A stretch of 64,000 nucleotides of DNA from Pannonibacter anstelovis (GCF_036881715.1 NZ_JBAKBF010000010.1:1-64000), one strand, 5' to 3'; shown: positions 1-9,440, counted from the first letter of the stretch. Numbers and translations: made by a program. The notes: generated from the letters alone by a model not told the origin.

Positions 1-123
1 CAATGCCATGCTCCGGGAGAACGCCACATTCAGACATCAATGAAACAGTTGCCGGCTCGCGCTGCGCTTGGCCGGGGTGACTCAGTGCCTGATGCGGGGC
101 TGAGCGCACTCTCGCCGCCCCCC
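1..123. other. Left edge, no gene seen
   Basis: This is the stretch downstream of the paaZ stop. I see no credible coding region or strong hairpin in it. The remaining phenylacetate genes (paaF, G, H, J, K) are not in the window and may lie further left. Confidence 0.5.
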
Positions 124-2199
124 CTACTCCGCCGCCTTCACCGCCTCCGCCACGGGCGGCCATGTCTTGGCGACCATGGTGAGCACGTCATATTGCGCCA
201 CCACATCTCCGGACTGGTTGGTGACCTGGCAGTCCCAGCGCACTTCGCCGTGTTCGGCATTGGCGCGGGGGTTGATTTCCTTGCAGGTCAGCCGGACTTG
301 CAAGGTGTCGCCGAAATAGACCGGCGTCAGGAAGCGCAGGTTGTCGACGCCGTAATTGGCCAGCACCGGACCCGGTGCCGGATCGACGAACAGCCCGGCG
401 GCGAAGGAGGCGATGAGGTAGCCGTGGGCCACCCGGTCGTCGAAGAACGGATTGGCCTTGGCCGCTTCGCTGTCCATGTGGGCGTAGAAGGTGTCGCCGG
501 TGAAATGGGCGAAATGCTCCACATCCTCCTGCGTTACCTCACGGGCGGCGGTGACGATCTGGTCGCCGATGGCAAGTTCTGCGAGGGACTTGCGGAAGGG
601 ATGGACGCCCTGCTGCGCCTCCGCGCCCTCGATCCAGCGGCCCGTGACGGCAGAGAGCAGCCGGGGTGAGCCTTGCACGGCGGTGCGCTGCATATAATGC
701 TTCACGCCGCGCATGCCGCCCATTTCCTCGCCGCCGCCTGCCCGGCCCGGCCCGCCATGCACCAGCGGTGCCAGCGGCGAGCCATGACCGGTGGAGGACT
801 TGGCGGAAGTGCGGTTGCCGATATAGACGCGGCCATGGAAGGGCGCGAGGCCCAGCACCATCTCTTCGGCCACATGCGGATCATCGGTGAACACCGAGGA
901 CACCAGCGATCCCTTGCCCATCTGCGCCAGCTCGACGGCTTCTTCCAGATCATCATAGGGCATGACGGTGGACACCGGGCCGAAGGCCTCCACATCATGC
1001 ACGGCGCCGGCCTCAAAGGGCTTCGCGCAATACATCAGCACCGGGTTGAGGAAGGCACCGGCCTCCGCATCGCCCGAGGCAAGGCGAACCTCATCAGGAT
1101 CGCCCGCAACGATTTCCGCATCCGCCTGCAGTTCGGCGATGCGCTCGCGCACCTCCTGCCGCTGGTCGAGGCTGGCGAGCGCGCCCATGCGCGTTGCCTC
1201 CTCGCCCGGCAGGCCCGGCAGCGTTTTCGCAAGCCGCTCGCGCAGGGCATCAATCAGCGGCTCCACATGGGCACGCGGGGCCATGACGCGCCGGATGGCG
1301 GTGCATTTCTGCCCGGCCTTGGCCGTCATCTCGCGGGCCACTTCCTTGACGAAGAGGTCAAACTCCGGCGTGCCCGGCGCCGCATCAGGGCCGAGGATCG
1401 CCGCATTGAGGCTGTCGGCCTCCATGGTGAAGCGCACCGCATTGGCGACAATGGCCGGATGCGCCTTGAGCTTGCGGCCCGTCCAGGCGGAGCCGGTGAA
1501 GGTCACCGCGTCCTGCCCGGTCACATGGTCGAGAAGATCGCCGACGCTGCCGCAGATCAGTTGCAGCGCGCCCTCCGGCAAAATGCCCGAGGCGATGATC
1601 TGGCGCACGCAAAGTTCGGTCAGATAGGCGGTCTGGCTTGCCGGCTTGACGATGCAGGGCACGCCCGCCAGCAGGGTGGGCGCGATCTTTTCCAGCATGC
1701 CCCAGACGGGGAAGTTGAAAGCGTTGATGTGGACGGCGACACCGCGCAGCGGCGTCAGGATATGCTGGGCGCTGAAGCTGTTGTCGCGGGACAGGGGCTC
1801 CACATCGCCATCGGTCAGGACGCGGGTGTTGGGCAGCTCGCGCCGGCCCTTGGAGGCAAAGGTCAGCATGGTGCCGATGCCGCCCTCGATGTCGATCCAG
1901 CCATCGGCGCGGGTCGCGCCCGTGTGCAGGCTCTCCGTATAGAGCGCTTCCTTCCGCTCCATCAGATGGAGGCCAAGCGCCTTCAGCATCGCCGCCCGGT
2001 CGTGGAAGGACATGGCGCGCAGCTTCGCCCCGCCGGTCCGCCGCCCGTAGTCGAGCGCGGCGGCAAAGTCGAGGCCGGTGGAATCCACCTCAGCCACCGG
2101 CGCACCGGTGGCCGCATCACGCAGAAGCTGGCCCTCGCCGGTTCCGGCAATCCAGCGTCCGCAAACATGGCTTTCAAGACGGCGCGGGGCGGCAGTCAT
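124..2199 (-). CDS. paaZ: PaaZ, oxepin-CoA hydrolase / 3-oxo-5,6-dehydrosuberyl-CoA semialdehyde dehydrogenase
   Basis: Bifunctional ring-cleavage enzyme of aerobic phenylacetate degradation: a C-terminal enoyl-CoA-hydratase-like domain opens oxepin-CoA and an N-terminal aldehyde dehydrogenase oxidises the semialdehyde. The first ~520 residues are an ALDH fold with the catalytic Cys in KAGQKCTA and the Glu in FTMEADS. The last ~150 are a MaoC hot-dog domain with GDTFYAHMD and DDRVAHGYL holding the Asp/His dyad. The length (~691 aa) is normal for the family. I prefer the second ATG (2199) because AAGGA lies 7 nt upstream of it and is too close to the ATG at 2205. It is the last gene of the operon in the window, separated from paaE by a palindromic repeat. 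Confidence 0.95.
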   Translation of the reverse strand: MTAAPRRLESHVCGRWIAGTGEGQLLRDAATGAPVAEVDSTGLDFAAALDYGRRTGGAKLRAMSFHDRAAMLKALGLHLMERKEALYTESLHTGATRADGWIDIEGGIGTMLTFASKGRRELPNTRVLTDGDVEPLSRDNSFSAQHILTPLRGVAVHINAFNFPVWGMLEKIAPTLLAGVPCIVKPASQTAYLTELCVRQIIASGILPEGALQLICGSVGDLLDHVTGQDAVTFTGSAWTGRKLKAHPAIVANAVRFTMEADSLNAAILGPDAAPGTPEFDLFVKEVAREMTAKAGQKCTAIRRVMAPRAHVEPLIDALRERLAKTLPGLPGEEATRMGALASLDQRQEVRERIAELQADAEIVAGDPDEVRLASGDAEAGAFLNPVLMYCAKPFEAGAVHDVEAFGPVSTVMPYDDLEEAVELAQMGKGSLVSSVFTDDPHVAEEMVLGLAPFHGRVYIGNRTSAKSSTGHGSPLAPLVHGGPGRAGGGEEMGGMRGVKHYMQRTAVQGSPRLLSAVTGRWIEGAEAQQGVHPFRKSLAELAIGDQIVTAAREVTQEDVEHFAHFTGDTFYAHMDSEAAKANPFFDDRVAHGYLIASFAAGLFVDPAPGPVLANYGVDNLRFLTPVYFGDTLQVRLTCKEINPRANAEHGEVRWDCQVTNQSGDVVAQYDVLTMVAKTWPPVAEAVKAAE

Positions 2200-2248
2200 G
2201 GGCATTTCCTTCTTTCAATAATCCTGCCCGCCAGAAGCGGGTTAAGGG

Positions 2249-2378
2249 TGATGACAAAGCAGGAACTCTTCTCTTTCGTCATGGCCGGGCTTGTCCCGGC
2301 CATCTGCAAGCCATTGATTTGGTTAGATCCTCGGCACAAGGCCGAGGATGACGGCGGAGAGGTCCCAGGTTGTCAAAA
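2249..2378. repeat. Dispersed palindromic repeat, family B, copy 1
   Basis: A ~130-bp unit with two hairpins: GGCCGGGCTTGTCCCGGCC and CCTCGGCACAAGGCCGAGG. Related copies lie at 8141-8270 (same orientation) and 61235-61320 (reverse, shorter). It fills the gap between paaE and paaZ, so it would be transcribed within the paa message and could act as an RNA-processing or partial termination site. Function is inferred. Confidence 0.8.
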
Positions 2379-2407
2379 GTCTTGTCATTCCAAGGTTCCG
2401 GGTGGCC

Positions 2408-3484
<1,077 letters not shown>

Positions 3485-3495
3485 GGCTTGCGTCC

Positions 3496-4041
3496 TCAGA
3501 TGCACTTGAAATAGTCGAAGGGTTCAAGACAGTCCGTGCAGCGGTAGCTGGCCTTGCAGGGGGTCGAGCCGAACTGGCTGACCTTCTGCGTCGCCGCCGA
3601 GCCGCAGCGCGGACAGGTGATCGCAAGGTTGCTGCCGGAGACGAGCCGCGCCACGCGGCCCGCTATTTGCTCAGCAACGCGGCCATCGGGCGCCGTTCCG
3701 TCGATGGGCGGGGCAATGCCATACTGGCGCAGTTTTTCGCGCCCCTCCGGCGTCAGCCAGTCCGTCGTCCAGGGCGGCGACAGGCGCCGTTCCAGCCGCA
3801 GATCGGTGATGCCCTTTGCCCGCAGCGCCGCCTCGATGTCGAGGTTGATGATGCTGGTTGCCGGGCAGCCGGAGTAGGTGGGCGTCACCGTCACCACCAG
3901 CGTTTCATCCTGCCAGGCCACATCCCGGATGATGCCGAGATCGGTGAGGCTGATCACCGGAATTTCCGGGTCCGGCACTTCGGCGAGCCAGGACCAGACT
4001 TCCGCCACATCAGGATGACGCACGCTGGCCATGGCACTCAC
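3496..4041 (-). CDS. paaD: PaaD, phenylacetyl-CoA epoxidase maturation/accessory protein
   Basis: Accessory protein of the epoxidase, thought to help Fe-S cluster assembly. The N-terminal half is a MIP18/PaaD domain (VPDPEIPVISLTDLG, TPTYSGCPA). The C-terminus carries a four-Cys zinc-type motif (CPRCGS ... RCTDCLEPF) ending in YFKCI. The GTG at 4041 overlaps the paaC stop as GTGA, suggesting translational coupling. The ATG at 4032, four codons in, is an equally plausible start. About 180 aa. Confidence 0.93.
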   Translation of the reverse strand: MSAMASVRHPDVAEVWSWLAEVPDPEIPVISLTDLGIIRDVAWQDETLVVTVTPTYSGCPATSIINLDIEAALRAKGITDLRLERRLSPPWTTDWLTPEGREKLRQYGIAPPIDGTAPDGRVAEQIAGRVARLVSGSNLAITCPRCGSAATQKVSQFGSTPCKASYRCTDCLEPFDYFKCI

Positions 4042-4805
4042 CACGTTGCGCCGGGATAGGCGCGCTGCAGGAACTGCATTTCAGCCAGAATATAGCCCAG
4101 ATGCTCCGTATGGGTGCCGCGCTTGCCGCCCTTGTGCTGCCAGGCCTCGCCCGGATGGGCAAGCCCTGCTTCTGCCAGCACCGCGCCCACCGTCTCATCC
4201 CAGCCCGCCTTGAGGCTGGAGGGCAGCGGCACAGTGCCGGAAGCGGCCAGCGCTGCATCCGTTTCGTCATCCATGAACATCTCGCCCGTATAGGCCCACA
4301 GCGCCTTCAGCGCCCTGGCCATGCGGGCATGGCTTTCTTCCGTGCCATCGCCAAGGGCGATCACCAGCGCGGCGGAACGGTCGAGGTGATAGGCCGCTTC
4401 CTTGGACGCTTTCCCCGCAATCTCCGCCACACGCGGTTCACTGGAGGCCTTCAGCGCCTCCAGCAGCTCCACATGGAAGGCATCGAACAGGAACTGGCGC
4501 ATCATCGTGTGGCCGAAATCGCCGTTCGGGCGCTCCACCAGCAGCAGATTACGGAAAGCCCCGGCATCGCGCAGATAGGCGAGCGCATCGGCGTTGCGGC
4601 CCTTGCCCTCCACCTCGCCCGCCAGCCCCAGCCACAGCTGGCACTGGCCAATGAGATCCAGCGCCTGATTGGCAAGCGCGATATCCTCTTCCAGCGCAGG
4701 CCCGTGGCCGCACCATTCGGACACCCGGTGCCCGAGGATCAGCGCGTTGTCGCCCATGCGCAGCAGCCACTCGAACAGCGCTGCCTGATGTATCGCGCTG
4801 GCCAT
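4038..4805 (-). CDS. paaC: PaaC, phenylacetyl-CoA 1,2-epoxidase structural subunit
   Basis: Ferritin-fold partner of the catalytic subunit PaaA. It stabilises the complex and binds no catalytic di-iron. The helical sequence with QLWLGLAGEVEG, DFGHTMMRQFLFDAF and YHLDRSAALVIALGDGTEESH is typical of PaaC. The start is taken as the ATG at 4805, which shares a base with the paaB stop (TGATG); a GTG one codon earlier is possible. It overlaps paaD by 4 nt at its 3' end. About 255 aa, normal. Confidence 0.95.
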   Translation of the reverse strand: MASAIHQAALFEWLLRMGDNALILGHRVSEWCGHGPALEEDIALANQALDLIGQCQLWLGLAGEVEGKGRNADALAYLRDAGAFRNLLLVERPNGDFGHTMMRQFLFDAFHVELLEALKASSEPRVAEIAGKASKEAAYHLDRSAALVIALGDGTEESHARMARALKALWAYTGEMFMDDETDAALAASGTVPLPSSLKAGWDETVGAVLAEAGLAHPGEAWQHKGGKRGTHTEHLGYILAEMQFLQRAYPGATW

Positions 4806-5089
4806 CACATGTGCCCCACTTCTTCGGGAATGTCGTAGAAGCTCGGGTGGCGGTAGACCTTGCTGTTCGACGGCTCGAACAGCGGCCCCTTTTCCGAAGG
4901 CACGGAAGCGGTGATGTTTTCCGACTTCACCACCCAGATGGAAACGCCCTCATTGCGGCGGGTATAGACATCGCGCGCATGGCGGATGGCCATGTCCGCG
5001 TCCGGCGCATGCAGGCTGCCCACATGCCGGTGATTGAGGCCATGCTGGCCACGGATGAAGATTTCCCAAAGGGGCCATTCGCTGGACAT
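4805..5089 (-). CDS. paaB: PaaB, phenylacetyl-CoA 1,2-epoxidase subunit
   Basis: Small 94-residue subunit that bridges PaaAC heterodimers in the epoxidase. Recognisable by WPLWEIFIRGQHGLNHRHVG, NEGVSIWVV and the C-terminal YRHPSFYDIPEEVGHM. The stop overlaps the paaC start. It lies 85 bp after paaA, and that gap contains a perfect hairpin, so the two genes are probably co-transcribed with a processing or stability element between them. Confidence 0.96.
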   Translation of the reverse strand: MSSEWPLWEIFIRGQHGLNHRHVGSLHAPDADMAIRHARDVYTRRNEGVSIWVVKSENITASVPSEKGPLFEPSNSKVYRHPSFYDIPEEVGHM

Positions 5090-5137
5090 GTTCCGCGTCC
5101 TCCCGCAAACACGTTGAAATCAGACTGTCTCTTGCCA

Positions 5138-5160
5138 GGCGCCTGAAAGGCTCAGGCGCC
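5138..5160 (-). terminator. Intercistronic hairpin between paaA and paaB
   Basis: Perfect 9-bp stem GGCGCCTGA / TCAGGCGCC with a 5-nt loop and no U-tract. Because paaB follows immediately, full termination is unlikely. An mRNA 3'-end stabiliser or partial attenuator favouring paaA is my inference. Confidence 0.6.
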
Positions 5161-5174
5161 GCACCGGCCCTGGC

Positions 5175-6173
5175 CTATTCGGCGGCAACCCGCGCTGCCG
5201 CACGGCGCGCGTCCTGCTTGGCGGCATGGGCCATCAGCCCCTCGCGCACCCAGGCGCCATCTTCCCAGGCCTTGACGCGGGCGCCGAGCCGCTCCTCGTT
5301 GCAGGGGCCATTGCCGGAAATGACGGCGAAGAACTCGCTCCAGTCCGGCTCGCTGAAATCGTAGCCGCCCTTTTCCTCATTCCACTTCAGTTCGGGATCG
5401 GGAACGGTGAGGCCGAGATATTCCGCCTGCGGCACCGTCTGGTCGACGAACTTCTGGCGCAGCTCGTCGTTGGTGTTCATCTTGATCTTCCAGGCCATGG
5501 ACTGGGCCGAATGCACCGAGTCCTTGTCCGAGGGGCCGAACATCATCAGCGAGGGGAACCAGAAGCGGTTCAAGGCATCCTGCGCCATCGCCTTCTGCTC
5601 CGGCGTGCCCTTCGCCATCTTCATCATGATGTCGTAGCCCTGCCGCTGGTGGAAGCTCTCTTCCTTGCAGATGCGGATCATGGCGCGGGAATAGGGGCCG
5701 TAGCTGGTGCGCTGCAGCGGCACCTGGTTCATGATCGCCGCCCCGTCCACCAGCCAGCCGACAGCGCCCATGTCGGCCCAGGTCAGCGTCGGATAGTTGA
5801 AGATGGAGGAATATTTCATCTTGCCCGCGTGCAGCAGGTCAATCAGCTCATCGCGGGAGACACCCAGCGTCTCGGCGGCGGAATAGAGATAGAGCCCGTG
5901 GCCCGCCTCGTCCTGCACCTTGGCCAAGAGGATCTGCTTGCGCTCCAGCGTCGGTGCGCGGGTGATCCAGTTGCCTTCGGGAAGCTGGCCGACGATTTCG
6001 CTGTGGGCATGCTGGCCGATCTGGCGGATCAGCGTCTTGCGGTAGCCCTCCGGCATCCACTCCTTGGGCTCGATCTTCTCGCCCCGGTCGATGCGGTCCT
6101 GAAAGGCTGCCTCTTCCGGTGTCATGGCCTCACGGGCCTTGCCGCCTTCGGATGTCACAAGCTGCGCATACAT
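5175..6173 (-). CDS. paaA: PaaA, phenylacetyl-CoA 1,2-epoxidase catalytic subunit
   Basis: Di-iron monooxygenase subunit that epoxidises the aromatic ring of phenylacetyl-CoA. It shows the family signatures HSEIVGQLPEGNWI, KVQDEAGHGLYLYSAAE (an ExxH iron site), KEESFHQRQG (a second ExxH) and FGPSDKDS. The start is the ATG giving MYAQLV, preceded by the strong ribosome-binding site GGAGGAGG; eight further in-frame codons upstream are unlikely to be used. About 332 aa, normal length. First gene of the minus-strand operon, preceded by ~680 bp of non-coding DNA with repeats and a palindrome. Confidence 0.97.
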   Translation of the reverse strand: MYAQLVTSEGGKAREAMTPEEAAFQDRIDRGEKIEPKEWMPEGYRKTLIRQIGQHAHSEIVGQLPEGNWITRAPTLERKQILLAKVQDEAGHGLYLYSAAETLGVSRDELIDLLHAGKMKYSSIFNYPTLTWADMGAVGWLVDGAAIMNQVPLQRTSYGPYSRAMIRICKEESFHQRQGYDIMMKMAKGTPEQKAMAQDALNRFWFPSLMMFGPSDKDSVHSAQSMAWKIKMNTNDELRQKFVDQTVPQAEYLGLTVPDPELKWNEEKGGYDFSEPDWSEFFAVISGNGPCNEERLGARVKAWEDGAWVREGLMAHAAKQDARRAAARVAAE

Positions 6174-6262
6174 GATCCGGCCTCCTCCCTCGCACATGCT
6201 CTGCCCCCGCCTTTTTCCTGCGGATGCAGATCCATGACGGCCAGCTCACTCCTCATATCGCT

Positions 6263-6274
6263 GACCGATCGGTC
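6263..6274. promoter_or_regulatory. Perfect palindrome upstream of paaA, candidate operator
   Basis: GACCGATCGGTC is a perfect 12-bp palindrome about 90 bp upstream of the paaA start and next to AT-rich promoter-like sequence. Its CCGnnCGG core resembles TetR-family operators such as those of PaaR. The nearby regulator gene, however, encodes PaaX, a different family. The binding protein is therefore uncertain. Confidence 0.5.
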
Positions 6275-6439
6275 GATTTATACGCCCAAAACCGTCACAA
6301 GAAAAGTCACTTTTTCATGATTTTTGTGATGCTTTTGGATGTAAGGATTTTTTCTGTTATGTTTCAGCGGGTTATTGGGTTTCAGAGAAACCGGAAGTTC
6401 TCCCCCGGCAGTGTTTCCAACGGACTGCCAGTCCGGCAC

Positions 6440-6596
6440 CACCCCCTCTCCCCCCTTGAGGGGGAGATGCCCCCGGCAGGGGGCAGAGGGGGGTAACGGG
6501 CTGTCCGTTTAGGCGAGAGATCCTGCCGTATTGAAGCGCTGCTACCCCCCTCTGTCTGCTGGCGCAGACATCTCCCCCTCAAGGGGGGAGAGGGGC
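6440..6596. repeat. GC-rich inverted-repeat element (family E variant)
   Basis: Two ~55-bp arms in opposite orientation, each a hairpin around CTCCCCCTTGAGGGGG-type sequence, separated by ~47 bp. Left arm about 6441-6496, right arm about 6543-6595. It lies in the long gap upstream of paaA, next to a related element at 6628-6788. Confidence 0.75.
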
Positions 6597-6627
6597 GCTG
6601 CGGCAACAGAAAGGCACGGCCGCGCGT

Positions 6628-6788
6628 TTCCCCTCCCCCTTGAGGGGAGGGGGTAGGGGTGGGGGTCTTCACGCAGGAGCGCAGCTTGACTGGCTCTTGT
6701 TTCGGCACAGCGGACCTTCAATGAAAATACCCTGTGTTTTCAGTCTGTTACCCCCACCCCTCACCCCTCCCCTCAAGGGGGAGGGGGG
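6628..6788. repeat. MITE-like element, family E, copy 1
   Basis: A ~160-bp unit whose ends are long inverted repeats (CCCCTCCCCCTTGAGGGGAG at the left, its near-complement at the right). An internal imperfect inverted repeat TGAAAATACC/TGTTTTCA is present. An almost identical copy with the same internal sequence is at 9279-9440. This conservation of the interior marks it as a dispersed element rather than two chance hairpins. Confidence 0.8.
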
Positions 6789-6852
6789 CTTAAACGCTGT
6801 GCCACTATATCAATGCATCACTGTGGTCTGCTGCCCCAGGCTTTGCCCTCAC

Positions 6853-7701
6853 CTACACAGCCACCGGAATCCGGCTGATGCTCTCGGGGGTGCAGGCGGG
6901 CAGGAAGCCGTCCGTGCCTTCCAGATGCGCGGCCACATGCCGTTCCGTGCCCGGCGTCAGCGCCAGATAGAGCCGCCGGAACAGGTGGCGGGCCTCGCCG
7001 CCGTTCCAGCCCGCCGGAAGAGCCGCCTGCGGCAGGCGCGGGTCGCGCAGCAGAACATGGCGGTAAGCATGGACCAGCAGCAGCCGGGCGGTCAGCGCGT
7101 CCCCATCGGCAAGACGGCAGCCGCCCTCATCCGCCACCGCCAGCAGCGGCGAAAAACTGGCGATGAACTCCGCATAGCCCTCCTGCAGAGCGGAAAGATC
7201 CCAGAAACCGGCGAGCCTTGCAGGCTCCGCAACCTCGCCCGCATGCAGCACAAGCGCGCCCGGCGGCGGCGTCTGGCCACGGTCCGGGCGGATGAACACC
7301 GGCCCGCCCATATGCCCCAGCCGCAGGCGGCGGGCGTCATCCGGGCTCAGGTCCGGCGCATGGATCACCTGCCAGCCCCGCCCCGGCTGGTCCGGCCCGT
7401 AGAGCAGATCCGCCGCCTGCTGAAACTCCGCCCTCGCCGCCTCCGCCAGCCGGTAATAGCTGCGCCGCCCGATGCGCTCGCCCGTCAGGCGCTCGGCCGC
7501 CACAAGGCGCGAGACAGCCGTGCGCACCAGCGATTCATTGATCCCCGCGCTTCCACAAAGCTCGATCAGTGTGCCCGTCCACAGCACACCGCCGCGCGGC
7601 ACGGCGATGTCGCCGTAAACCGTGACGATAAACGCCGCCGCATTCAGCCGCATGCGGCTGAGGATCTGCGCAATCTCTTCGCCCGCCCCGTTCAAACTCA
7701 A
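6853..7701 (-). CDS. paaX: PaaX-family repressor of phenylacetate catabolism
   Basis: GntR-like winged-helix repressor that senses phenylacetyl-CoA. The N-terminus carries the family signature VYGDIAVPRGG followed by the winged helix (AGINESLVRTAVSRLVAAERL, IGRRSYYRL). The C-terminal part (LRDPRLPQAALPAGWNG) matches the PaaX ligand/dimerisation region. The first codon is a TTG; it places the YGD motif about 29 residues in, as in E. coli PaaX, so I keep it despite weak initiation signals. Transcribed in the same direction as paaA but ~680 bp upstream, so probably a separate unit. Confidence 0.9.
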   Translation of the reverse strand: MSLNGAGEEIAQILSRMRLNAAAFIVTVYGDIAVPRGGVLWTGTLIELCGSAGINESLVRTAVSRLVAAERLTGERIGRRSYYRLAEAARAEFQQAADLLYGPDQPGRGWQVIHAPDLSPDDARRLRLGHMGGPVFIRPDRGQTPPPGALVLHAGEVAEPARLAGFWDLSALQEGYAEFIASFSPLLAVADEGGCRLADGDALTARLLLVHAYRHVLLRDPRLPQAALPAGWNGGEARHLFRRLYLALTPGTERHVAAHLEGTDGFLPACTPESISRIPVAV

Positions 7702-7903
7702 GACCCCGTTATCCTTCCCGCTGCGTCAGTCCGCTCCCCTGCCCCTTGCCGGAACAAGGGACGCCCGGCAGCAGGCTTGTCAACATGATCGAGGGACAAC
7801 GCCGCGTCCAGCGCGCAGGAGAACGACGGGCCACAAGGCCGGACATTGGCTGTAATACTTTTTGGTATAGGCTGAGAACGCCCATTATCATGAGGAAATG
7901 GCC

Positions 7904-8143
7904 ATGGCACGGAATACCTCCATCACCATTGGTGACCATTTCACCGCTTTCATTCAGGAGCAGGTGGGTGCGGGGCGCTATGGCTCCGCAAGCGAAGTGG
8001 TCCGCGCAGGATTGCGCCTGCTGGAAAAGCATGAGGCCCGCGTCAAGGCGCTGGAAGCCGCCCTCATCGCCGGAGAACAATCCGGCGAGCCGGAACCCTT
8101 CGGCTTCGAGGCCTTCAAGACCCGCATGCGGTCCAGTGGTTGA
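7904..8143 (+). CDS. ParD-type ribbon-helix-helix antitoxin, no partner toxin beside it
   Basis: About 79 residues. The N-terminal ribbon-helix-helix (ITIGDHFTAFIQEQV, YGSASEVVRAGLRLLEKHE) is that of CC2985/ParD-type antitoxins, which bind operator DNA and neutralise ParE. The ATG at 7904 is preferred because TGAGGA is 7 nt upstream; the ATG at 7898 is too close. A ParE toxin normally follows directly. Here the stop codon lies inside a palindromic repeat (8141-8270) and no RelE/ParE-like reading frame follows. It may be a solitary remnant or act in trans. Confidence 0.85.
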   Translation: MARNTSITIGDHFTAFIQEQVGAGRYGSASEVVRAGLRLLEKHEARVKALEAALIAGEQSGEPEPFGFEAFKTRMRSSG

Positions 8144-8270
8144 TGACAAAGCCCACTTCCCTCTCTTTCGTCATTGCCGGGCTTGTCCGGGCCATCTTCA
8201 AACCATTGAGTTGTATAGATCCTCGGCACAAGGCCGAGGATGACGATGGAGAGGCCGAAGATTTGTCAGC
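8141..8270. repeat. Dispersed palindromic repeat, family B, copy 2
   Basis: Same orientation and about the same length as the copy at 2249-2378, from TGATGACAAAGC to TTTGTCA. It begins exactly at the stop codon of the ParD-like gene. That position suggests insertion of the repeat replaced whatever followed, possibly the toxin gene. Confidence 0.8.
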
Positions 8271-8403
8271 AGCCTGAGACCCGCATGCTGTCCGGCTTCA
8301 CCCGGCGATGAAACCGCTCCCGCCCGGCGCTGGCCTTTCACCCATTACTCTTCAAGCAGCCGCCGGATGCCCTTGATGAGGCGGTAGAGGCCCAAGGCCC
8401 CCG

Positions 8404-8805
8404 TTACCACACGCGCCCGCGCCAGCCCGGCTCTGTGTCCAGTCCATCAAACGCCGTATCTGCCGACACAAGGACCATGCCGCGTGTGATGGCTGACGCC
8501 CCGATGAACCGGTCAAACGGATCACGGTGCGGCCAATCAAGCGTTGCCGCCAGAAGGCAGGTTTCGGCGCAGACATCCAGCAGGCGCGCGCCCTGCTCCC
8601 CGGCGAGGCTGGGCAGCAAGTGCAGGAACGGCGCCATTTCGGACCACTTTCCAAGCCGGACCTTCTGACCGATTTCAAACAGGCTGATGGCACTGATCGA
8701 TACGGTTTCTGCCGCCTCAAGCGCAGCGATGGCCGATTGCGGCAGGCGCGGATCCGCCGTCAGCGACCATGCCCAGGCGTGGGTATCAAGCAGCAGATGC
8801 TTCAC
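8404..8805 (-). CDS. VapC-type PIN-domain toxin
   Basis: 133-residue PIN-domain ribonuclease of a type II toxin-antitoxin pair. The first acidic residue is in LLLDTHAW, the second in ISAISLFEIGQK, the third in HRDPFDRFI, and a fourth Asp follows in LVSADTAFD, so the metal-binding site looks intact. The GTG start overlaps the antitoxin stop as GTGA, giving tight translational coupling. VapC toxins cleave tRNA or rRNA; the specific target cannot be read here. Confidence 0.92.
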   Translation of the reverse strand: MKHLLLDTHAWAWSLTADPRLPQSAIAALEAAETVSISAISLFEIGQKVRLGKWSEMAPFLHLLPSLAGEQGARLLDVCAETCLLAATLDWPHRDPFDRFIGASAITRGMVLVSADTAFDGLDTEPGWRGRVW

Positions 8806-9035
8806 TCACGCCCCTCCCAGAGCGCAAGCTCGTCCTCTGCCACCGGCTCGAAGAAATCTGGGCCAGCTCCCGTCAGCTTGCCCGCCAGCAGGCCAATCGT
8901 GAATGTGTTCTGGGGGATCGGGACAAGCCGTGCAACAGGGCGCTTACCCTTGGCAATGATGACCTCTTCACCTGCCTGCGCCGCCTCGATCAGCTTCGAC
9001 AGGTTGGTTTTGGCGGCATGAACGGTCACCTGCAT
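8802..9035 (-). CDS. Phd/YefM-family antitoxin of the VapBC-type pair
   Basis: 77 residues with the Phd/YefM N-terminal DNA-binding and dimerisation region (VTVHAAKTNLSKLIEAAQAG, EEVIIAKGKRPVARLVPIP) and a C-terminal toxin-wrapping tail. It precedes the PIN toxin in the usual antitoxin-first order, with a 4-nt overlap. GGCAGGGAA lies just upstream of the ATG. A short AT-rich symmetric site ~35 bp upstream is the likely autoregulatory operator. Confidence 0.92.
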   Translation of the reverse strand: MQVTVHAAKTNLSKLIEAAQAGEEVIIAKGKRPVARLVPIPQNTFTIGLLAGKLTGAGPDFFEPVAEDELALWEGRE

Positions 9036-9065
9036 TTCCCTGCCTCCTTGGCCAGTTTCAAAACA

Positions 9066-9090
9066 TGACTAATTTAGCTAATATATGTCA
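9066..9090 (-). promoter_or_regulatory. Putative operator/promoter of the VapBC-type pair
   Basis: AT-rich block in GC-rich surroundings, containing the palindrome TTAGCTAA (9074-9081) flanked by TGAC and GTCA. It lies 31-55 bp upstream of the antitoxin start, where Phd-family antitoxins usually bind. Sequence from 9091 to 9278 shows no gene. Confidence 0.5.
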
Positions 9091-9278
9091 GGCGCTGGCT
9101 TCAGTCCAGTTCAGACACCGCCCGCAATGATGCATCGAATTAGTGACAAGACCTGTCCGCCCCCTCCCCACACGGGCTACCGGCTTCACACATCGTGTAG
9201 CAAGATGCCGAAAACGTTACCTCGATGCCGGAAAGACAAACCGTTTCAGAGCCTTGCTTCTCTGGCTGATGCCTCTCG

Positions 9279-9440
9279 TTTCCCCTCCCCCTTGAGGGGA
9301 GGGGGTAGGGGTGGGGGTCTTCACGCAGGAGCGCTGATTGATAGGCGCTTGTCCCGGCACAGGGTGCATTCAATGAAAATACCCCGTGTTTTCAGTCCGT
9401 TACCCCCACCCCTCACCCCTCCCCTCAAGGGGGAGGGGGG
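9279..9440. repeat. MITE-like element, family E, copy 2
   Basis: Nearly identical over its whole length to 6628-6788, including the inner TCTTCACGCAGGAGCGC and the ATGAAAATACC..GTGTTTTCAGT hairpin. Inverted GC-rich ends. It sits between the VapBC promoter and the 3' end of tpsB. With it, the gap 9036-9530 holds no gene. Confidence 0.85.
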
